From: Lichenifustis flavocetrariae
GTDB lineage: Bacteria; Pseudomonadota; Alphaproteobacteria; Rhizobiales; Beijerinckiaceae
NCBI RefSeq assembly: GCF_026130545.1
Contig: NZ_JAMOIM010000013.1
Span: 110,456-174,455, forward strand
Length of the DNA stretch: 64,000 bases
Direction of reading: 5' to 3'
This document shows positions 9,122 through 18,806 of the stretch, one piece after another (positions within the stretch are counted from its first letter, which is position 1; the number at the start of each line of letters is the position of its first letter). The notes beneath the pieces were generated by a model. That model was not told the DNA's origin. It saw only the letters and a list, made by a program, of their open reading frames with translations, and ran no database searches. The position numbers and the translations under genes were made by a program.

Positions 9122-9862
9122 ATGTCCAACAACCCACGCCGCACTATGCTGCTGACCGGCGCATCGCGCGGGATCGGCCATGCGACCGTCAAGCGCTTCT
9201 CATCCGCTGGATGGCGCGTGATCACCTGCTCGCGCCATCCGTTTCCTGAGAACTGCCCCTGGGAGATGGGTCCGGAGGATCACCTCCAGATCGATCTCGC
9301 CGATCCGGCCAGCACCGCGCAGGCCATTGCCGAGGTGCGCGAGCGGCTGCCCGATCGCCGCCTCGACGCGCTCGTGAACAATGCGGCGATTTCGCCGAAA
9401 GGCCCGGGCGGCTCGCGGCTCGGCGCGATCGAGACTGAATTGAGGGACTGGCAACGGGTGTTCCAGGTCAATTTCTTCGCGCCCGTCATGCTGGGACGCG
9501 GCCTCCTGGCTGAACTCGAGGAAGCGCGAGGCTCCGTCGTCAATGTGACATCGATCGCGGGCTCGCGCGTGCATCCTTTCGCGGGCGCGGCCTACGCCAC
9601 ATCGAAGGCGGCCCTTGCAGCCTTGACCCGCGAAATGGCGAGCGATTTCGGGCCGCGTGGAATCCGGGTCAACGCGATTTCCCCCGGCGAGATCGACACT
9701 GCGATCCTGTCCCCCGGCACCGACAAGATCGTCGAACAATTGCCGATGCGCCGGCTGGGCACGCCTGAGGAAGTGGCGAAAGCCATCTACTTCCTCTGCA
9801 CCGAGCAATCGAGCTACGTGCATGGAGCCGAGATCCATATCAATGGCGGCCAGCACGTATGA
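9122..9862 (+). CDS. SDR-family NAD(P)-dependent oxidoreductase
   Basis: This is a 246-residue classical SDR: the dinucleotide loop TGASRGIGHA at 12-21, VNNAAIS near 86, and the catalytic Ser in NVTSIAGSR with Tyr-x3-Lys in YATSKAA near 160. INGGQHV closes the C-terminus. Its stop codon overlaps the start of a Nudix gene (ATGA), so the two are translated together. The substrate is not predictable; the pairing with a Nudix hydrolase does not match a pathway I recognise. Confidence 0.9.
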   Translation: MSNNPRRTMLLTGASRGIGHATVKRFSSAGWRVITCSRHPFPENCPWEMGPEDHLQIDLADPASTAQAIAEVRERLPDRRLDALVNNAAISPKGPGGSRLGAIETELRDWQRVFQVNFFAPVMLGRGLLAELEEARGSVVNVTSIAGSRVHPFAGAAYATSKAALAALTREMASDFGPRGIRVNAISPGEIDTAILSPGTDKIVEQLPMRRLGTPEEVAKAIYFLCTEQSSYVHGAEIHINGGQHV

Positions 9863-10299
9863 GCGAAGCCGATCCGCGGCTCTATCCGACGCGGCCGATC
9901 CTGGCCGCAAGCGTCGCGGTCTTCCGCGACGGTCGGGTGCTCCTCGCTGAGCGGGTCAATCCGCCGGCCGCCAACTGCTTCTCGCTGCCCGGCGGCCTCG
10001 TCGAGGCGGGCGAGAGCCTTGAGGCGGCCGCCTTGCGCGAACTCGTCGAGGAAACGGGTGTGCGGGCCCGCATCCTCGGCTTCAACGACCATGTGGAAGT
10101 GATCGAACGCGACGACCGGGACCGGATCGCGCGGCACTTCGTGGTCGCGTCCTTCGTGGGAGAATGGATCGACGGAGACGGTACGGTTGGGCCGGAGGCA
10201 CGCCGAATTCTTTGGGCCGACCCACGGGCCATCGACGATCTTCCCACGACACCCGGTCTTCTCCGCGTCTTGCACGGTGCAGGTCGGTTCTTCACCTGA
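9859..10299 (+). CDS. Nudix hydrolase
   Basis: This is 146 residues. The complete Nudix box spans residues 46-68 (G-x5-E-x7-RELVEETGV), giving the metal-binding Glu cluster that cleaves a nucleoside diphosphate linked to another group. The preceding strand FSLPGGLVEAG is typical of the ADP-ribose-pyrophosphatase/MutT group. It starts inside the stop codon of the upstream SDR gene (4-nt overlap). The next gene begins 5 nt after its stop, so the three probably form one operon. The substrate is unknown. Confidence 0.92.
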   Translation: MSEADPRLYPTRPILAASVAVFRDGRVLLAERVNPPAANCFSLPGGLVEAGESLEAAALRELVEETGVRARILGFNDHVEVIERDDRDRIARHFVVASFVGEWIDGDGTVGPEARRILWADPRAIDDLPTTPGLLRVLHGAGRFFT

Positions 10300-10304
10300 C
10301 CACC

Positions 10305-10724
10305 ATGACGGCGCCCTTCGTGCTTGCCGCGATGATCGTGGCGGCCGCCTCCCCTCCCCTGCCGCCCGAGAAGTCGCCCACACCGAGCCAGGCGTCACCC
10401 CAGACATCAGTGCCTGACGAGTTGCCGCCTTACCAGGGTGAGCTCGAACGCCTGGCCGAGTTGATGGGTACGCTCACCTACATGCAGGATCTCTGCACCG
10501 CGGGCGGAGGCATCCAGTGGCGGAACAAGATGACGGAACTGCTTGCAGCCGAAGGCATCTCCGACCTCCGGCGCAACCGGCTTGCCGGCGCGTTCAATCG
10601 AGGTCTGCGCGACTACGCCGTGACCTATGTGCGATGCACACCCGCCGCAAACGTCGTGGTCGGACGCGCGCTCGATGAGGCGGCGCGTCTCACGCGCGAT
10701 CTCTCGGCCCGTTTCGGTGGGTAA
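10305..10724 (+). CDS. TIGR02301-family exported protein
   Basis: This is 139 residues from ATG 10305, 5 nt after the Nudix stop. The N-terminus (TAPFVLAAMIVAAASPP) is a short signal peptide, followed by a Pro-rich linker. The folded part has the conserved LAELMGTLTYMQDLC and one further Cys near 118 that could pair with it (TYVRCTP). This matches the TIGR02301 family of alphaproteobacterial periplasmic proteins, whose function is unknown. Confidence 0.82.
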   Translation: MTAPFVLAAMIVAAASPPLPPEKSPTPSQASPQTSVPDELPPYQGELERLAELMGTLTYMQDLCTAGGGIQWRNKMTELLAAEGISDLRRNRLAGAFNRGLRDYAVTYVRCTPAANVVVGRALDEAARLTRDLSARFGG

Positions 10725-10735
10725 TTCGAAGCCCG

Positions 10736-10750
10736 TTAACCCTGCGTTAA
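10736..10750 (+). promoter_or_regulatory. exact CtrA-type box (TTAA-N7-TTAA)
   Basis: TTAA-CCCTGCG-TTAA is an exact match to the full CtrA binding pattern. It lies 48 nt upstream of the ATG of the 85-residue gene at 10799 and 12 nt after the TIGR02301 gene ends. The spacing suits a CtrA-controlled promoter. Confidence 0.65.
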
Positions 10751-10798
10751 ATCGGGCACTGGCCGAACCCGGCCGAAACGCTTAAAGTCTGCTTCGTC

Positions 10799-11056
10799 AT
10801 GTTTACCTCAATCGAAGAATCCGACGAGCGGGTTGAAGCCGCCGACGACCGTAGAGCCGCTCTCGCCTATGTGGGCGAGGCGTTTGCGGAAGCGACACTC
10901 GACGGAATCGAGGAAACCTGCTTCGCGCAGGCGGCCTTGTTCACGGCCTTCGAGGCCATGGTGCGGCAGTTCGGCGAAGAGCCCGTCGCGGGTTTCGCCG
11001 AGGGATTGGCGGAGCGAATCCGCCATGGCGAGTTCTCGATCGCGGGCAAGCATTAG
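10799..11056 (+). CDS. small acidic helical protein, probable CtrA target
   Basis: This is 85 residues, rich in Glu and Ala and predicted all-helical (ALAYVGEAFAEATLDGIEE; FEAMVRQFGEEPVAGFAEGL). It has one Cys and no membrane segment. I do not recognise the family. A perfect TTAA-N7-TTAA box lies 48 nt upstream of the ATG, which argues for a real, cell-cycle-controlled gene. Confidence 0.72.
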   Translation: MFTSIEESDERVEAADDRRAALAYVGEAFAEATLDGIEETCFAQAALFTAFEAMVRQFGEEPVAGFAEGLAERIRHGEFSIAGKH

Positions 11057-11118
11057 CACCGCGATGGCGCGTGCGGCCTGCCCGAACATCGCCGCAACCC
11101 TGGGGTAATTGGCTCGGG

Positions 11119-11664
11119 ATGAGCCATACGATCTCGGCGGCCGTCACACAGGCTCGACTGTCCGCACCCTCGCTCGACCCCGGTCAGCTACCACCCTCCG
11201 TGGGGCGTCTTCGTTTGCGTATTCTGCAGGTTGCGGCCGGCGGGGACATCGACGCCCTGCTGATTCCGATCCAATGGAACGAGGTGCCGCCCCTCTTTCA
11301 GAGAGGTCAGCCGCGCGGCTTCGATCCGATCGCCTATCTCAAGGCTCGTTCCTTCGATGGTCATGGACGCGAGATGTTGGCGATCCTGTCTGCCGTGTTC
11401 AAAGCCCCGCACGCGCTGCTGACCCGGGGCGCGACTCAGAGTTACGTCTGGCCCGTGTTTCCGCCGATCTTCGACCCGACGCCCTGGCCGCAGCAGCGGC
11501 TGGCCCCCTGGTCCTGCGTCCGCTTCGCCGACCTCGCGCAGCAAGCTCCCGGCGGCGGCCCGTTGGTCTACCGCACAGCGATCGGGCTTGACGGCACCTG
11601 GCAATATTTCTGGACCGAGGACGACGGCACCGCCGCGCTTGCGCCGCCTGCCGCCCGCCGCTAA
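11119..11664 (+). CDS. conserved hypothetical protein
   Basis: This is 181 residues if started at ATG 11119 ([11 protein letters not shown]); an upstream in-frame start at 11071 gives a less protein-like extension. It has no membrane segment or signal peptide. The centre carries many aromatic and Pro residues ([18 protein letters not shown]), and the C-terminus has [12 protein letters not shown]. It lies just upstream of trpS in the same direction with a 41-nt gap. I do not recognise the family. Confidence 0.7.
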   Translation: MSHTISAAVTQARLSAPSLDPGQLPPSVGRLRLRILQVAAGGDIDALLIPIQWNEVPPLFQRGQPRGFDPIAYLKARSFDGHGREMLAILSAVFKAPHALLTRGATQSYVWPVFPPIFDPTPWPQQRLAPWSCVRFADLAQQAPGGGPLVYRTAIGLDGTWQYFWTEDDGTAALAPPAARR

Positions 11665-11705
11665 CACGCAAAGCCCGACGCTCCCGCCTGCCTGCGATCC
11701 TCATC

Positions 11706-12737
11706 ATGCCCCATAAGCCCCTCGTATTTTCCGGCGTGCAGCCGACCGGCAACCTGCATCTCGGCAATTACCTCGGGGCGATCCAACGCTTCGTGGCCCT
11801 GCAGGACAGCCACGACTGCATCTACTGCGTCGTGGACCTACACGCGATCACGCTGCCGCAGGACCCGGTCGAACTTGTCAGGACGACCCGCGAGGTCACG
11901 GCGGCTTTCATCGCGGCGGGGGTCGATCCGACCAAGCATATCGTGTTCAACCAGAGCCGCGTCTCGGGCCACGCGGAACTTGCCTGGATCTTCAATTGCG
12001 TCGCCCGTCTCGGTTGGTTGAACCGGATGACCCAGTTCAAGGAGAAAGCCGGCAAGGACCGGGAGAATGCCTCGATCGGCCTTTACGATTATCCCGTGCT
12101 GATGGCCGCCGACATCCTTGTCTATCGCGCCACTCACGTGCCGGTCGGCGAGGATCAGAAGCAGCACCTTGAACTCGCCCGGGACATCGCGCAGAAATTC
12201 AATCTCGATTTCGGGCCGTCGATCGCGGCGCACGGACATACGGACCACTTCTTCCCGCTTCCCGAGCCGCTGATCCAAGGGGCTGCGACGCGCGTCATGA
12301 GTCTGCGCGAGGGCTCGAAGAAGATGTCGAAATCGGACCCGTCCGACAACTCCCGCATCAATCTGACGGACGACGCCGACGCGATCGCGCTCAAGATCCG
12401 GCGCGCCAAGACCGACCCGGACGCATTGCCGTCCGAAATAGAGGGATTGGAGGGCCGCCCCGAAGCCGCCAATCTCGTTGGCATCTTCGCCGCACTGGCT
12501 GGCCGCACCAAGGCGGACGTTCTCGGCCAATATGGCGGCGGGCAGTTCTCGCAATTCAAGACGGCGCTCGCGGATCTCGCTGTCGAGAAACTCAGCCCGA
12601 TCGCGGCCGAGATGAAGCGCCTGCAGGCCGATCCAGGCCATATCGATGCTGTACTGAAGGACGGCGGCGAGCGGGCCGGTACCTTGGCGGCCGAGACGAT
12701 CGCGGCCGTGAAGGACATTGTGGGACTGCTGCGTTGA
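11706..12737 (+). CDS. trpS: tryptophan--tRNA ligase
   Basis: This class I synthetase charges tRNA-Trp. It is 343 residues, normal for bacterial TrpRS. The HIGH-like motif is [10 protein letters not shown] at 15-24 and the KMSKS loop is KKMSKSD near residue 200. [16 protein letters not shown] near 145 is the TrpRS signature. The start is ATG 11706. Confidence 0.97.
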   Translation: MPHKPLVFSGVQPTGNLHLGNYLGAIQRFVALQDSHDCIYCVVDLHAITLPQDPVELVRTTREVTAAFIAAGVDPTKHIVFNQSRVSGHAELAWIFNCVARLGWLNRMTQFKEKAGKDRENASIGLYDYPVLMAADILVYRATHVPVGEDQKQHLELARDIAQKFNLDFGPSIAAHGHTDHFFPLPEPLIQGAATRVMSLREGSKKMSKSDPSDNSRINLTDDADAIALKIRRAKTDPDALPSEIEGLEGRPEAANLVGIFAALAGRTKADVLGQYGGGQFSQFKTALADLAVEKLSPIAAEMKRLQADPGHIDAVLKDGGERAGTLAAETIAAVKDIVGLLR

Positions 12738-12893
12738 AGCGATCCAAGGCGAATCTGCCCTGGGCCTGTCCGATGTGGGCTGCTCAGGGCGTGACAGAAG
12801 CCGGATCGGCCAAGTCTTCCACTCGGTCCCACAACGCCGGAGGGCGTCGCGGGCAAGTCTCAGAAGCAACCTTTAGTTTGCTCCGAACTGCCG

Positions 12894-14636
12894 TCAGGCC
12901 GATTTGCGGAACGAGGATGTGTTCGTGCTTCTCACCGGACGATGCGTCCGCGTATCCGCGCCGCGTCCTCGCACGCTTTCGAGCAGGGATTCGCCAATCC
13001 TGAATTGCTCGACCAGCCTCGCGAGTTCGGAAGTTTCCTTGGCGAGCGCATGGCTGGCTGCGGTTGACTCCTCGACCATGGCCGCGTTCTGCTGCGTGAC
13101 CTGATCCATCTGGTTCACAGCGGAATTGACTTCTTCAAGAGCCGTGGCCTGCTCCTGCGCGGACGCGGCGATGTTCGAAACGATGGTGCTGACTTCCTTC
13201 ACTTGACCGACGATCTTTTCGAGGACGACCCCCGTCTCGCCGACCAGTCTGACGCCTTGATCGACTTGCTCGGCCGACTTGGAGATCAGAACCTTGATTT
13301 CCTTTGCGGCCTCGGCCGAGCGTTGAGCCAGAGCCCGGACTTCCGAGGCCACGACGGCAAATCCGCGGCCAGCGTCGCCGGCCCGGGCGGCCTCAACGCC
13401 GGCATTCAGGGCCAGGAGGTTTGTCTGGAACGCGATCTCATCGATCACGCCGATGATCTGGCCGATCTGCTGCGACGAGGTCTCGATGTTGTGCATAGCA
13501 TCCACGGCCTTTCCGACGACAATGGCCGAGTTTTCCGCACTGTCCTTGGCGGTCCCCACCACCTGGCGTGCATGTAGGGCACCCTCAGAAGTCTTCTTGA
13601 CCGTGGCGGTGATCTCATCGAGCGCGGCCGCTGTTTCCTCAAGGCTCGCCGCCTGTTGCTCGGTGCGTTTCGACAGATCGTCGGATGAAACCCGGATCTC
13701 CTCTGTTCCGCTGAGGATGTTGGCAGAACCCTGCCGAACCTGCCGCATCGTGCCTTGCATGGTGTCCAGAGCACGGTTGTAATCTGTTCTGAGCGCATCC
13801 AGTTCAGGAATGAGAGCCTCATCGATGCGCCGCTCGAGATCCCCCTCGGCAAGGGCCGTCAGGGCGGCGCCGATCTCGACCACGTTTTGCACCCGCGAGG
13901 TCACATCCGTCGCGAATTTGACCACTTTGGTGACGCGTCCCTTCTCATCCAGGATGGGGTTGTAGGAACCTTGAATCCAGATTTCCTTCCCGCCCTTGCC
14001 GATCCGCTTGTATTCGGCGCTTTGATACTCGCCTTGCCGCAGGCGATTCCAAAATTCGCGGTAGTCGGCAGTGTCACGAGCCGCATCATCCAAGAAAATC
14101 TTGTGGTGTTTGCCCCGAACCTCATCGATCGTGTAACCAAACAAACCAAGAAAATTTTTGTTCGCATCGATGACAAGCCCATCGACCGTGAATTCGATCA
14201 CGGACTGGGAACGACCGATGGCCGCGATCTGCGAAGTATAGTCGAGATTCAGCAGCCTCGCTTTGGCGTCCGCCCACTCCACGACGAACCCGGTTCGCTT
14301 TCCCTGTTTGATAAGAGGCGTTACCAGCAGATCGAAGACTCGCGTCCCGACCCGAATGGTCGCGTTGTGGGGAGCCTCAAGGCTAGCCAACATGTTTCGT
14401 TGATGTGCCGGGTTCTTATGAAAGACGTCGATGTTGCTTCCGATCAACGTCGCAACACTGAAGCGGGGAAGCTCTGCCTTGAGTTCGCTTTCCGCTTCTT
14501 GTAGCAACTCGGTCAATGAGGGATTCATGTAGGTAATGTTGAGCTTGGTATCTGCAATCATAACATTGGTTCGGAGGGCATTCAGAACTGAAAAGCCTGA
14601 ACCATTCATATTGGAGTAACCAAGCGAGCCGAACAT
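12894..14636 (-). CDS. cytoplasmic PAS-containing methyl-accepting chemotaxis protein
   Basis: This is 580 residues without any membrane helix. Two PAS modules fill about 10-120 and 125-250 ([39 protein letters not shown]). A short HAMP-like linker follows ([14 protein letters not shown]). The signalling domain covers about 330-550 and includes the conserved hairpin tip [19 protein letters not shown]. Such soluble receptors usually sense redox state or internal ligands through cofactors in PAS. No che genes are nearby, so it must work with a distant cluster. Upstream DNA is AT-rich and probably holds its promoter. Confidence 0.93.
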   Translation of the reverse strand: MFGSLGYSNMNGSGFSVLNALRTNVMIADTKLNITYMNPSLTELLQEAESELKAELPRFSVATLIGSNIDVFHKNPAHQRNMLASLEAPHNATIRVGTRVFDLLVTPLIKQGKRTGFVVEWADAKARLLNLDYTSQIAAIGRSQSVIEFTVDGLVIDANKNFLGLFGYTIDEVRGKHHKIFLDDAARDTADYREFWNRLRQGEYQSAEYKRIGKGGKEIWIQGSYNPILDEKGRVTKVVKFATDVTSRVQNVVEIGAALTALAEGDLERRIDEALIPELDALRTDYNRALDTMQGTMRQVRQGSANILSGTEEIRVSSDDLSKRTEQQAASLEETAAALDEITATVKKTSEGALHARQVVGTAKDSAENSAIVVGKAVDAMHNIETSSQQIGQIIGVIDEIAFQTNLLALNAGVEAARAGDAGRGFAVVASEVRALAQRSAEAAKEIKVLISKSAEQVDQGVRLVGETGVVLEKIVGQVKEVSTIVSNIAASAQEQATALEEVNSAVNQMDQVTQQNAAMVEESTAASHALAKETSELARLVEQFRIGESLLESVRGRGADTRTHRPVRSTNTSSFRKSA

Positions 14637-14944
14637 TTCGATCTCCAGAAAAACTAAATATGCGCTGCAGCATCACGAGATGTGACGAATTGCAGAGACG
14701 GACGACTTCAAAACAATATACATTGGACTTGCTAAATACCGGTTAGCGCAACTCGCGCTTCGTTCGATCGAAACCGCACCTAATTCTTGGACCATAAGTC
14801 TTTTTCATAGTTAACTTCTATCAGCCTTAAAAAATGCTGAGGTCCGGAGACTTGCAGATGGCGCGCCGAGTAGGCAAGATGACACTCCTGCGCGTTGGGG
14901 AAGATCGCGCCCACTGCGCCTGCGCGTAAAGCATCGATGGTAGG
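14637..14944. other. gene-free AT-rich stretch
   Basis: No convincing gene lies here. The DNA is clearly more AT-rich than its surroundings, with CAAAACAATATACATTGG and AGTCTTTTTCATAGTTAAC. It probably holds the promoter of the chemoreceptor gene, which starts at 14636, and the 3' end of the GGDEF gene transcript. No strong hairpin was found. Confidence 0.5.
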
Positions 14945-16573
14945 TCAAGCCACGAGGGAGATAGCGCCGCTGTCCCCTTCGAATACGCCCACGACCCTGT
15001 TCCGACCGTTGGTCTTTGCAGTGTAAAGCCGCTCATCGGCCAGCCTCACGATCTGCATGAGGTCGCCGCCTGGGCCGCCCATAGCCACCCCGATGCTGAC
15101 CGTGACCCGCAAGCCGGCTTTGAGCACCGCCCAGTCGGTTTCGGCCACACTGCGCCGTATCCTCTCGCAGGACTGGCACACAGTGGCGGCATCGCGCCCA
15201 ATGAAAAGGAGACAGAATTCCTCGCCACCCATGCGGACGGCAAGGTCGGACGCCTCGGGGATGTTCTTGAAGAGGCCCGCCACGGTCCGAAGCACGTCAT
15301 CTCCTGTCGTGTGCGTGAAGCGGTCGTTGATGCTCTTGAAATGATCCAGATCGAACATCGCGACCGCAAAGCTCCCTGCATCACGAATCAGCGACGGAAT
15401 GATCGTGTCGAAAGCGCGGCGGTTGTACAGGTTGGTGAGCGGGTCTCGCAGGATCGCATCGGACAGCATGGCAGCTTGCTCCTGCGCAGCCCGTACGGCA
15501 TCCTGAAGTGATTGCGTCTGGCACAGAATATTGGCTATGCGCGCACGTCTTTGCGTGCTTTCGGCCGATATGCGTGCGAGCGTCTCATGATGCAGCTTGA
15601 GATGTTTCAGCGCGCACTCGAAATCGCGCGACTTTTCATAGATCTCTGAGAGACAGAGATGCGCAATGGCACGTGCTTCGGCGTTCTCGCCTACGTTCTC
15701 GAGAGTGGCGAGGCAGATCGGCACGGCCTCGTTATGTCGATCATCCCGGACGAGAAGGCAGGCTTGCTGGATCGACAATTGGACGTGCGAACGTGCGCCC
15801 AAGGGCGATAGCGGCAGCTTTGCGCAGCGTTCGAGAGCTTGTCTGGCGCGATGCGGATCATCGACGATCAGATATTCGGCCGCATTGCAGAGGCCCAAAT
15901 GGAGGCACCAGAGATCGCCTTGGCGCTCCGCCAAGCCGATGGCGTGCTCGTTGAGCTCGATCGCACGGGCGATCTGAGCCTGGCGGGTCGCCTCGTCACC
16001 GCGTTGGCGGGCGACCGTTGCGAGCACGGCATGGATGCCGGCGACGTTGATCATCCACCAAGCGACGGTCTCGGTCGAGCCCAGAGTCTGCGCAATATCC
16101 AACGCTCGCTCGCAGAGCTCAAGCGCCCGATCGGGATGCTGGCAATACCATTGAACCACACCAGCGACATTGGTGGCGAAAGCGCTCGCGTGCATATCCT
16201 GGCCGGTCTCTGCCATGGACAAGGCCACGGCGGCGGCTTCGACAGCTTGGTCGGCGACGCCAGCTTCGAGAAGAAGCCAAGCCCGCATCGCTGTCGCCAT
16301 GGCGATCCCCACTTGGTTCTCCGACTCGCGCCAGATAGCAAGCGCCGCAGTGGTAACGCCTACACCCTCCTCCACATGGCCCAACTGGAAACAGAACCAG
16401 GCGTGCTGCAGTTTCGCGACAGCAATCGCCGCCGTGTCGCCTATCGACTCGAACCGGGCGAGAACCTCGGTGATGTCCTCTAGCGCTCCGCGCGGATCGC
16501 CATGGCAGCACAGGTGCCAACTGCGCTCAAGAGGCGCGATGGCATGTGGTGGGTAAAGAATGCCAGGGATCAT
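14945..16573 (-). CDS. TPR-repeat diguanylate cyclase (GGDEF)
   Basis: This is 542 residues from ATG 16573, with AAGG 7 nt upstream (GTG 16579 is an alternative). Residues about 15-350 form repeated helix pairs of TPR type (ERALDIAQTLGSTETVAWWM; ERCAKLPLSPLG). A coiled linker follows, then a GGDEF domain at about 375-530 with DPLTNLYNRRAF, FDLDHFKSIND and the active-site RMGGEEFCLL. The active site is intact, so it should make cyclic di-GMP. The RxxD inhibitory site usually found upstream of GGEEF is absent, so product feedback is probably lost. No membrane segment. An exact CtrA-type box lies 85 nt upstream. Confidence 0.92.
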   Translation of the reverse strand: MIPGILYPPHAIAPLERSWHLCCHGDPRGALEDITEVLARFESIGDTAAIAVAKLQHAWFCFQLGHVEEGVGVTTAALAIWRESENQVGIAMATAMRAWLLLEAGVADQAVEAAAVALSMAETGQDMHASAFATNVAGVVQWYCQHPDRALELCERALDIAQTLGSTETVAWWMINVAGIHAVLATVARQRGDEATRQAQIARAIELNEHAIGLAERQGDLWCLHLGLCNAAEYLIVDDPHRARQALERCAKLPLSPLGARSHVQLSIQQACLLVRDDRHNEAVPICLATLENVGENAEARAIAHLCLSEIYEKSRDFECALKHLKLHHETLARISAESTQRRARIANILCQTQSLQDAVRAAQEQAAMLSDAILRDPLTNLYNRRAFDTIIPSLIRDAGSFAVAMFDLDHFKSINDRFTHTTGDDVLRTVAGLFKNIPEASDLAVRMGGEEFCLLFIGRDAATVCQSCERIRRSVAETDWAVLKAGLRVTVSIGVAMGGPGGDLMQIVRLADERLYTAKTNGRNRVVGVFEGDSGAISLVA

Positions 16574-16657
16574 CGACACACCTTGGCGCGATCAAAGACC
16601 GTAGGGTCGCACCAAAAGGCTAACCGTCCGTTTTATCTTCTCTCCCGGAGATCAACG

Positions 16658-16672
16658 TTAAACGAAGGTTAA
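16658..16672. promoter_or_regulatory. exact CtrA-type box (TTAA-N7-TTAA)
   Basis: TTAA-ACGAAGG-TTAA matches the CtrA pattern exactly. It sits in the divergent gap between the GGDEF gene (84 nt from its ATG) and nfuA (140 nt from its ATG). The distance favours the GGDEF gene as target. Confidence 0.62.
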
Positions 16673-16812
16673 GCTGCCGAGGCACGACGCGTGTCGCAAG
16701 GTTTTTTCAACCCGTGCGGGCGTCCTCAAAATTGCTTTCCTGCGCGGGCGCGGCCATATAGGCATCATAGACTTATCGCCTGAGGCCGGCCTTGAACCGG
16801 CTGGAGGATTGC

Positions 16813-17373
16813 ATGTTCATCGAAACCGAACCCACTCCCAATCCCAACACCCTCAAGTTTCTCCCTGGCCGAACCGTGATGCCTGAGGGCACGCTCGACA
16901 TTCGCGACGCCAAGGCGGCAGAGCAATCGGCCCTCGCGCATGCGCTTTTTTCCATCGACGGCGTGACGGGCGTCTTCTTCGGGTCCGACTTCGTGTCGGT
17001 GACGAAGGACGACGGCGACTGGAGTCACTACAAGCCCGCGATCCTCGGCGCCATCATGGAGCATTTCATGTCTGGCGCGCCGCTGGTTCACGCGGCGGGG
17101 GGTGCGGTCGAGGATGACAGCGACGAGTTCTACGATGCGGACGACGAGGAAACCGTCGACACCATCAAGGAACTGCTTGAATCGCGCGTGCGGCCCGCCG
17201 TGGCCGGCGACGGAGGTGACATCACCTTCAAGGGCTATCGCGGCGGCGTTGTGTATCTCAGCATGCGTGGGGCCTGTGCGGGTTGCCCCTCCTCGACGGC
17301 CACGCTTAAGCATGGCATCGAGAACCTGCTCAAGCACTTCGTTCCGTCGATCCAGGCCGTCGAGCAGGTTTAG
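16813..17373 (+). CDS. NfuA-type iron-sulfur cluster carrier
   Basis: This is 186 residues. The N-terminal domain (Nfu N: TEPTPNPNTLKFLPGR at 5-20) precedes an acidic linker and a C-terminal NifU-like domain. The cluster-binding CxxC is in RGACAGCPSS near 150. It assembles and hands on Fe-S clusters. ATG 16813 was chosen because the Nfu family starts at MFIETEPTPNP; an in-frame ATG 21 nt upstream is less likely. tsaB follows after 60 nt. Confidence 0.94.
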   Translation: MFIETEPTPNPNTLKFLPGRTVMPEGTLDIRDAKAAEQSALAHALFSIDGVTGVFFGSDFVSVTKDDGDWSHYKPAILGAIMEHFMSGAPLVHAAGGAVEDDSDEFYDADDEETVDTIKELLESRVRPAVAGDGGDITFKGYRGGVVYLSMRGACAGCPSSTATLKHGIENLLKHFVPSIQAVEQV

Positions 17374-17433
17374 GCAAATCAATGCGGCCACTCCCGCCCC
17401 CGCGATTTCCAACGTTAAAGGGCTGGGGCGGCC

Positions 17434-18177
17434 GTGGCTGAAGCGTCGCGCGCGGGAGGATCGTCCCGCAAACCTCGCTATGTGCTGGCCATCGACACAG
17501 CCCTCGGGGCGGCCTCCGCGTGTCTGCTCGACCTGAGTTCGGGCACACCGGTCGCGGCCGAGTCGCTGCCGATGGAACGGGGACACGCCGAAGCCCTCCT
17601 GCCACTGCTCGACCGAATCGTGGCACAGGTCGATGGTGGCTTCGACGCCATCAGCCGTGTGGCCGTCACGGTGGGTCCTGGTTCCTTTACTGGGATACGG
17701 GTGGGGGTCGCAGCGGCTCGGGCCATCGGGCTTGCCTGTCAGATCCCGGTCGTGGGTGTGTCGACCCTGCAGGCCCTGGCCGCGCCGGCAATCGCGTCCA
17801 GGATCCAGCCTCCGATCATCGCGGCAATCGACGCCAAGCACGGCAATGTCTACGCGCAGATTTTCGGTACGGCTGGCATCACGGTAATGGAAGCCTGCCA
17901 CGCCTCCGTGGCCTCGGTCATCGAAGCGGCCGGGCCAGGCCCTCTGCGGCTGGTCGGATCGGGAGCCCCGATGCTCGCAATCGAGGCCTGGTCGCGTGGC
18001 CTCAACGCCGATGTCGACGCGCATACGGCGGTTCCCGACATCGCCCTCGTGGCACGCCTCGGTGCATTGGCCGATCCCGAGGCGGCCGGGCCGAAACCGC
18101 TCTACCTCAAACCACCCGATGCCAAGCCGCAGAAGGCCTTGAGCCCTCCTCCTGAACCGACGACCGCGGACGCATGA
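17434..18177 (+). CDS. tsaB: tRNA threonylcarbamoyladenosine biosynthesis protein TsaB
   Basis: This is 247 residues from GTG 17434. It has an actin-like ASKHA fold with the opening VLAIDTALGAASACLLD, HAEALLPLLDRI and the family signature VAVTVGPGSFTGIRVGVAAA near 75. TsaB is the non-catalytic partner of TsaD in making t6A37 of ANN-decoding tRNAs. It overlaps rimI by 4 nt (ATGA), the common tsaB-rimI pairing. Confidence 0.95.
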   Translation: MAEASRAGGSSRKPRYVLAIDTALGAASACLLDLSSGTPVAAESLPMERGHAEALLPLLDRIVAQVDGGFDAISRVAVTVGPGSFTGIRVGVAAARAIGLACQIPVVGVSTLQALAAPAIASRIQPPIIAAIDAKHGNVYAQIFGTAGITVMEACHASVASVIEAAGPGPLRLVGSGAPMLAIEAWSRGLNADVDAHTAVPDIALVARLGALADPEAAGPKPLYLKPPDAKPQKALSPPPEPTTADA

Positions 18178-18695
18178 TTTCGCCGTTTCCTCTATTGGGC
18201 AAGGCGCCGCCGCCCGTCATCCAGCCGCTCAAGAACGGGCTGGCCGACGAATGCGCGGCCTTGCACGCGACGGCATTCCGGTATTCCTGGGGCGAGCATG
18301 AATTCGAGCGGCTGATCAGCGCCTCCAATGCGTTCGGCGATGCGGCGCTCGATCCACGCAAGAAGGCGTTACTTGGCTTCATCCTGTCGCGCGTGGCGGC
18401 CGACGAGGCGGAGGTGTTGACCGTGGTGGTCGCTTCGGCTCATCGCAGGCGCGGCATCGGGCGCCAGCTCGTTGCGAGCCATATCGCGCGACTGCGCAAC
18501 GTGCATGTGAAGACCCTTTTCCTTGAGGTGGGTGAGACCAACACGGCAGCCCGGAAGCTCTACGGCGATCTCGGCTTTGTCGAGGTCGGACGCCGCAAGA
18601 ACTATTACCGGACCGAACAGCCGGCCGAACAGATCGCGGCGCTGGTGCTTCGCCGAGACATCGACCCGACGCAGCGGCGCGGCTGGGACGCCTGA
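18174..18695 (+). CDS. rimI: GNAT N-acetyltransferase, RimI-like
   Basis: This is 173 residues with a GNAT fold. The acetyl-CoA loop is VVVASAHRRRGIGRQLVASH (Q/RxxGxG/A) near 83-102, followed by LEVGETNTAARKLYGDLGF. RimI acetylates the N-terminus of ribosomal protein S18. The ATG overlaps the tsaB stop, supporting the assignment. The N-terminal 40 residues are more variable than in E. coli RimI. Confidence 0.9.
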   Translation: MISPFPLLGKAPPPVIQPLKNGLADECAALHATAFRYSWGEHEFERLISASNAFGDAALDPRKKALLGFILSRVAADEAEVLTVVVASAHRRRGIGRQLVASHIARLRNVHVKTLFLEVGETNTAARKLYGDLGFVEVGRRKNYYRTEQPAEQIAALVLRRDIDPTQRRGWDA

Positions 18696-18806
18696 CGATA
18701 GCATCGATCGTCCGCGCGACAGGCCATGACCGCACTTGATGCCGTCCACGGCAATCAATCGGCGGGATGGGAAGTGGGCGCTGCATCTCTCCCAACCGCC
18801 ACCTCT

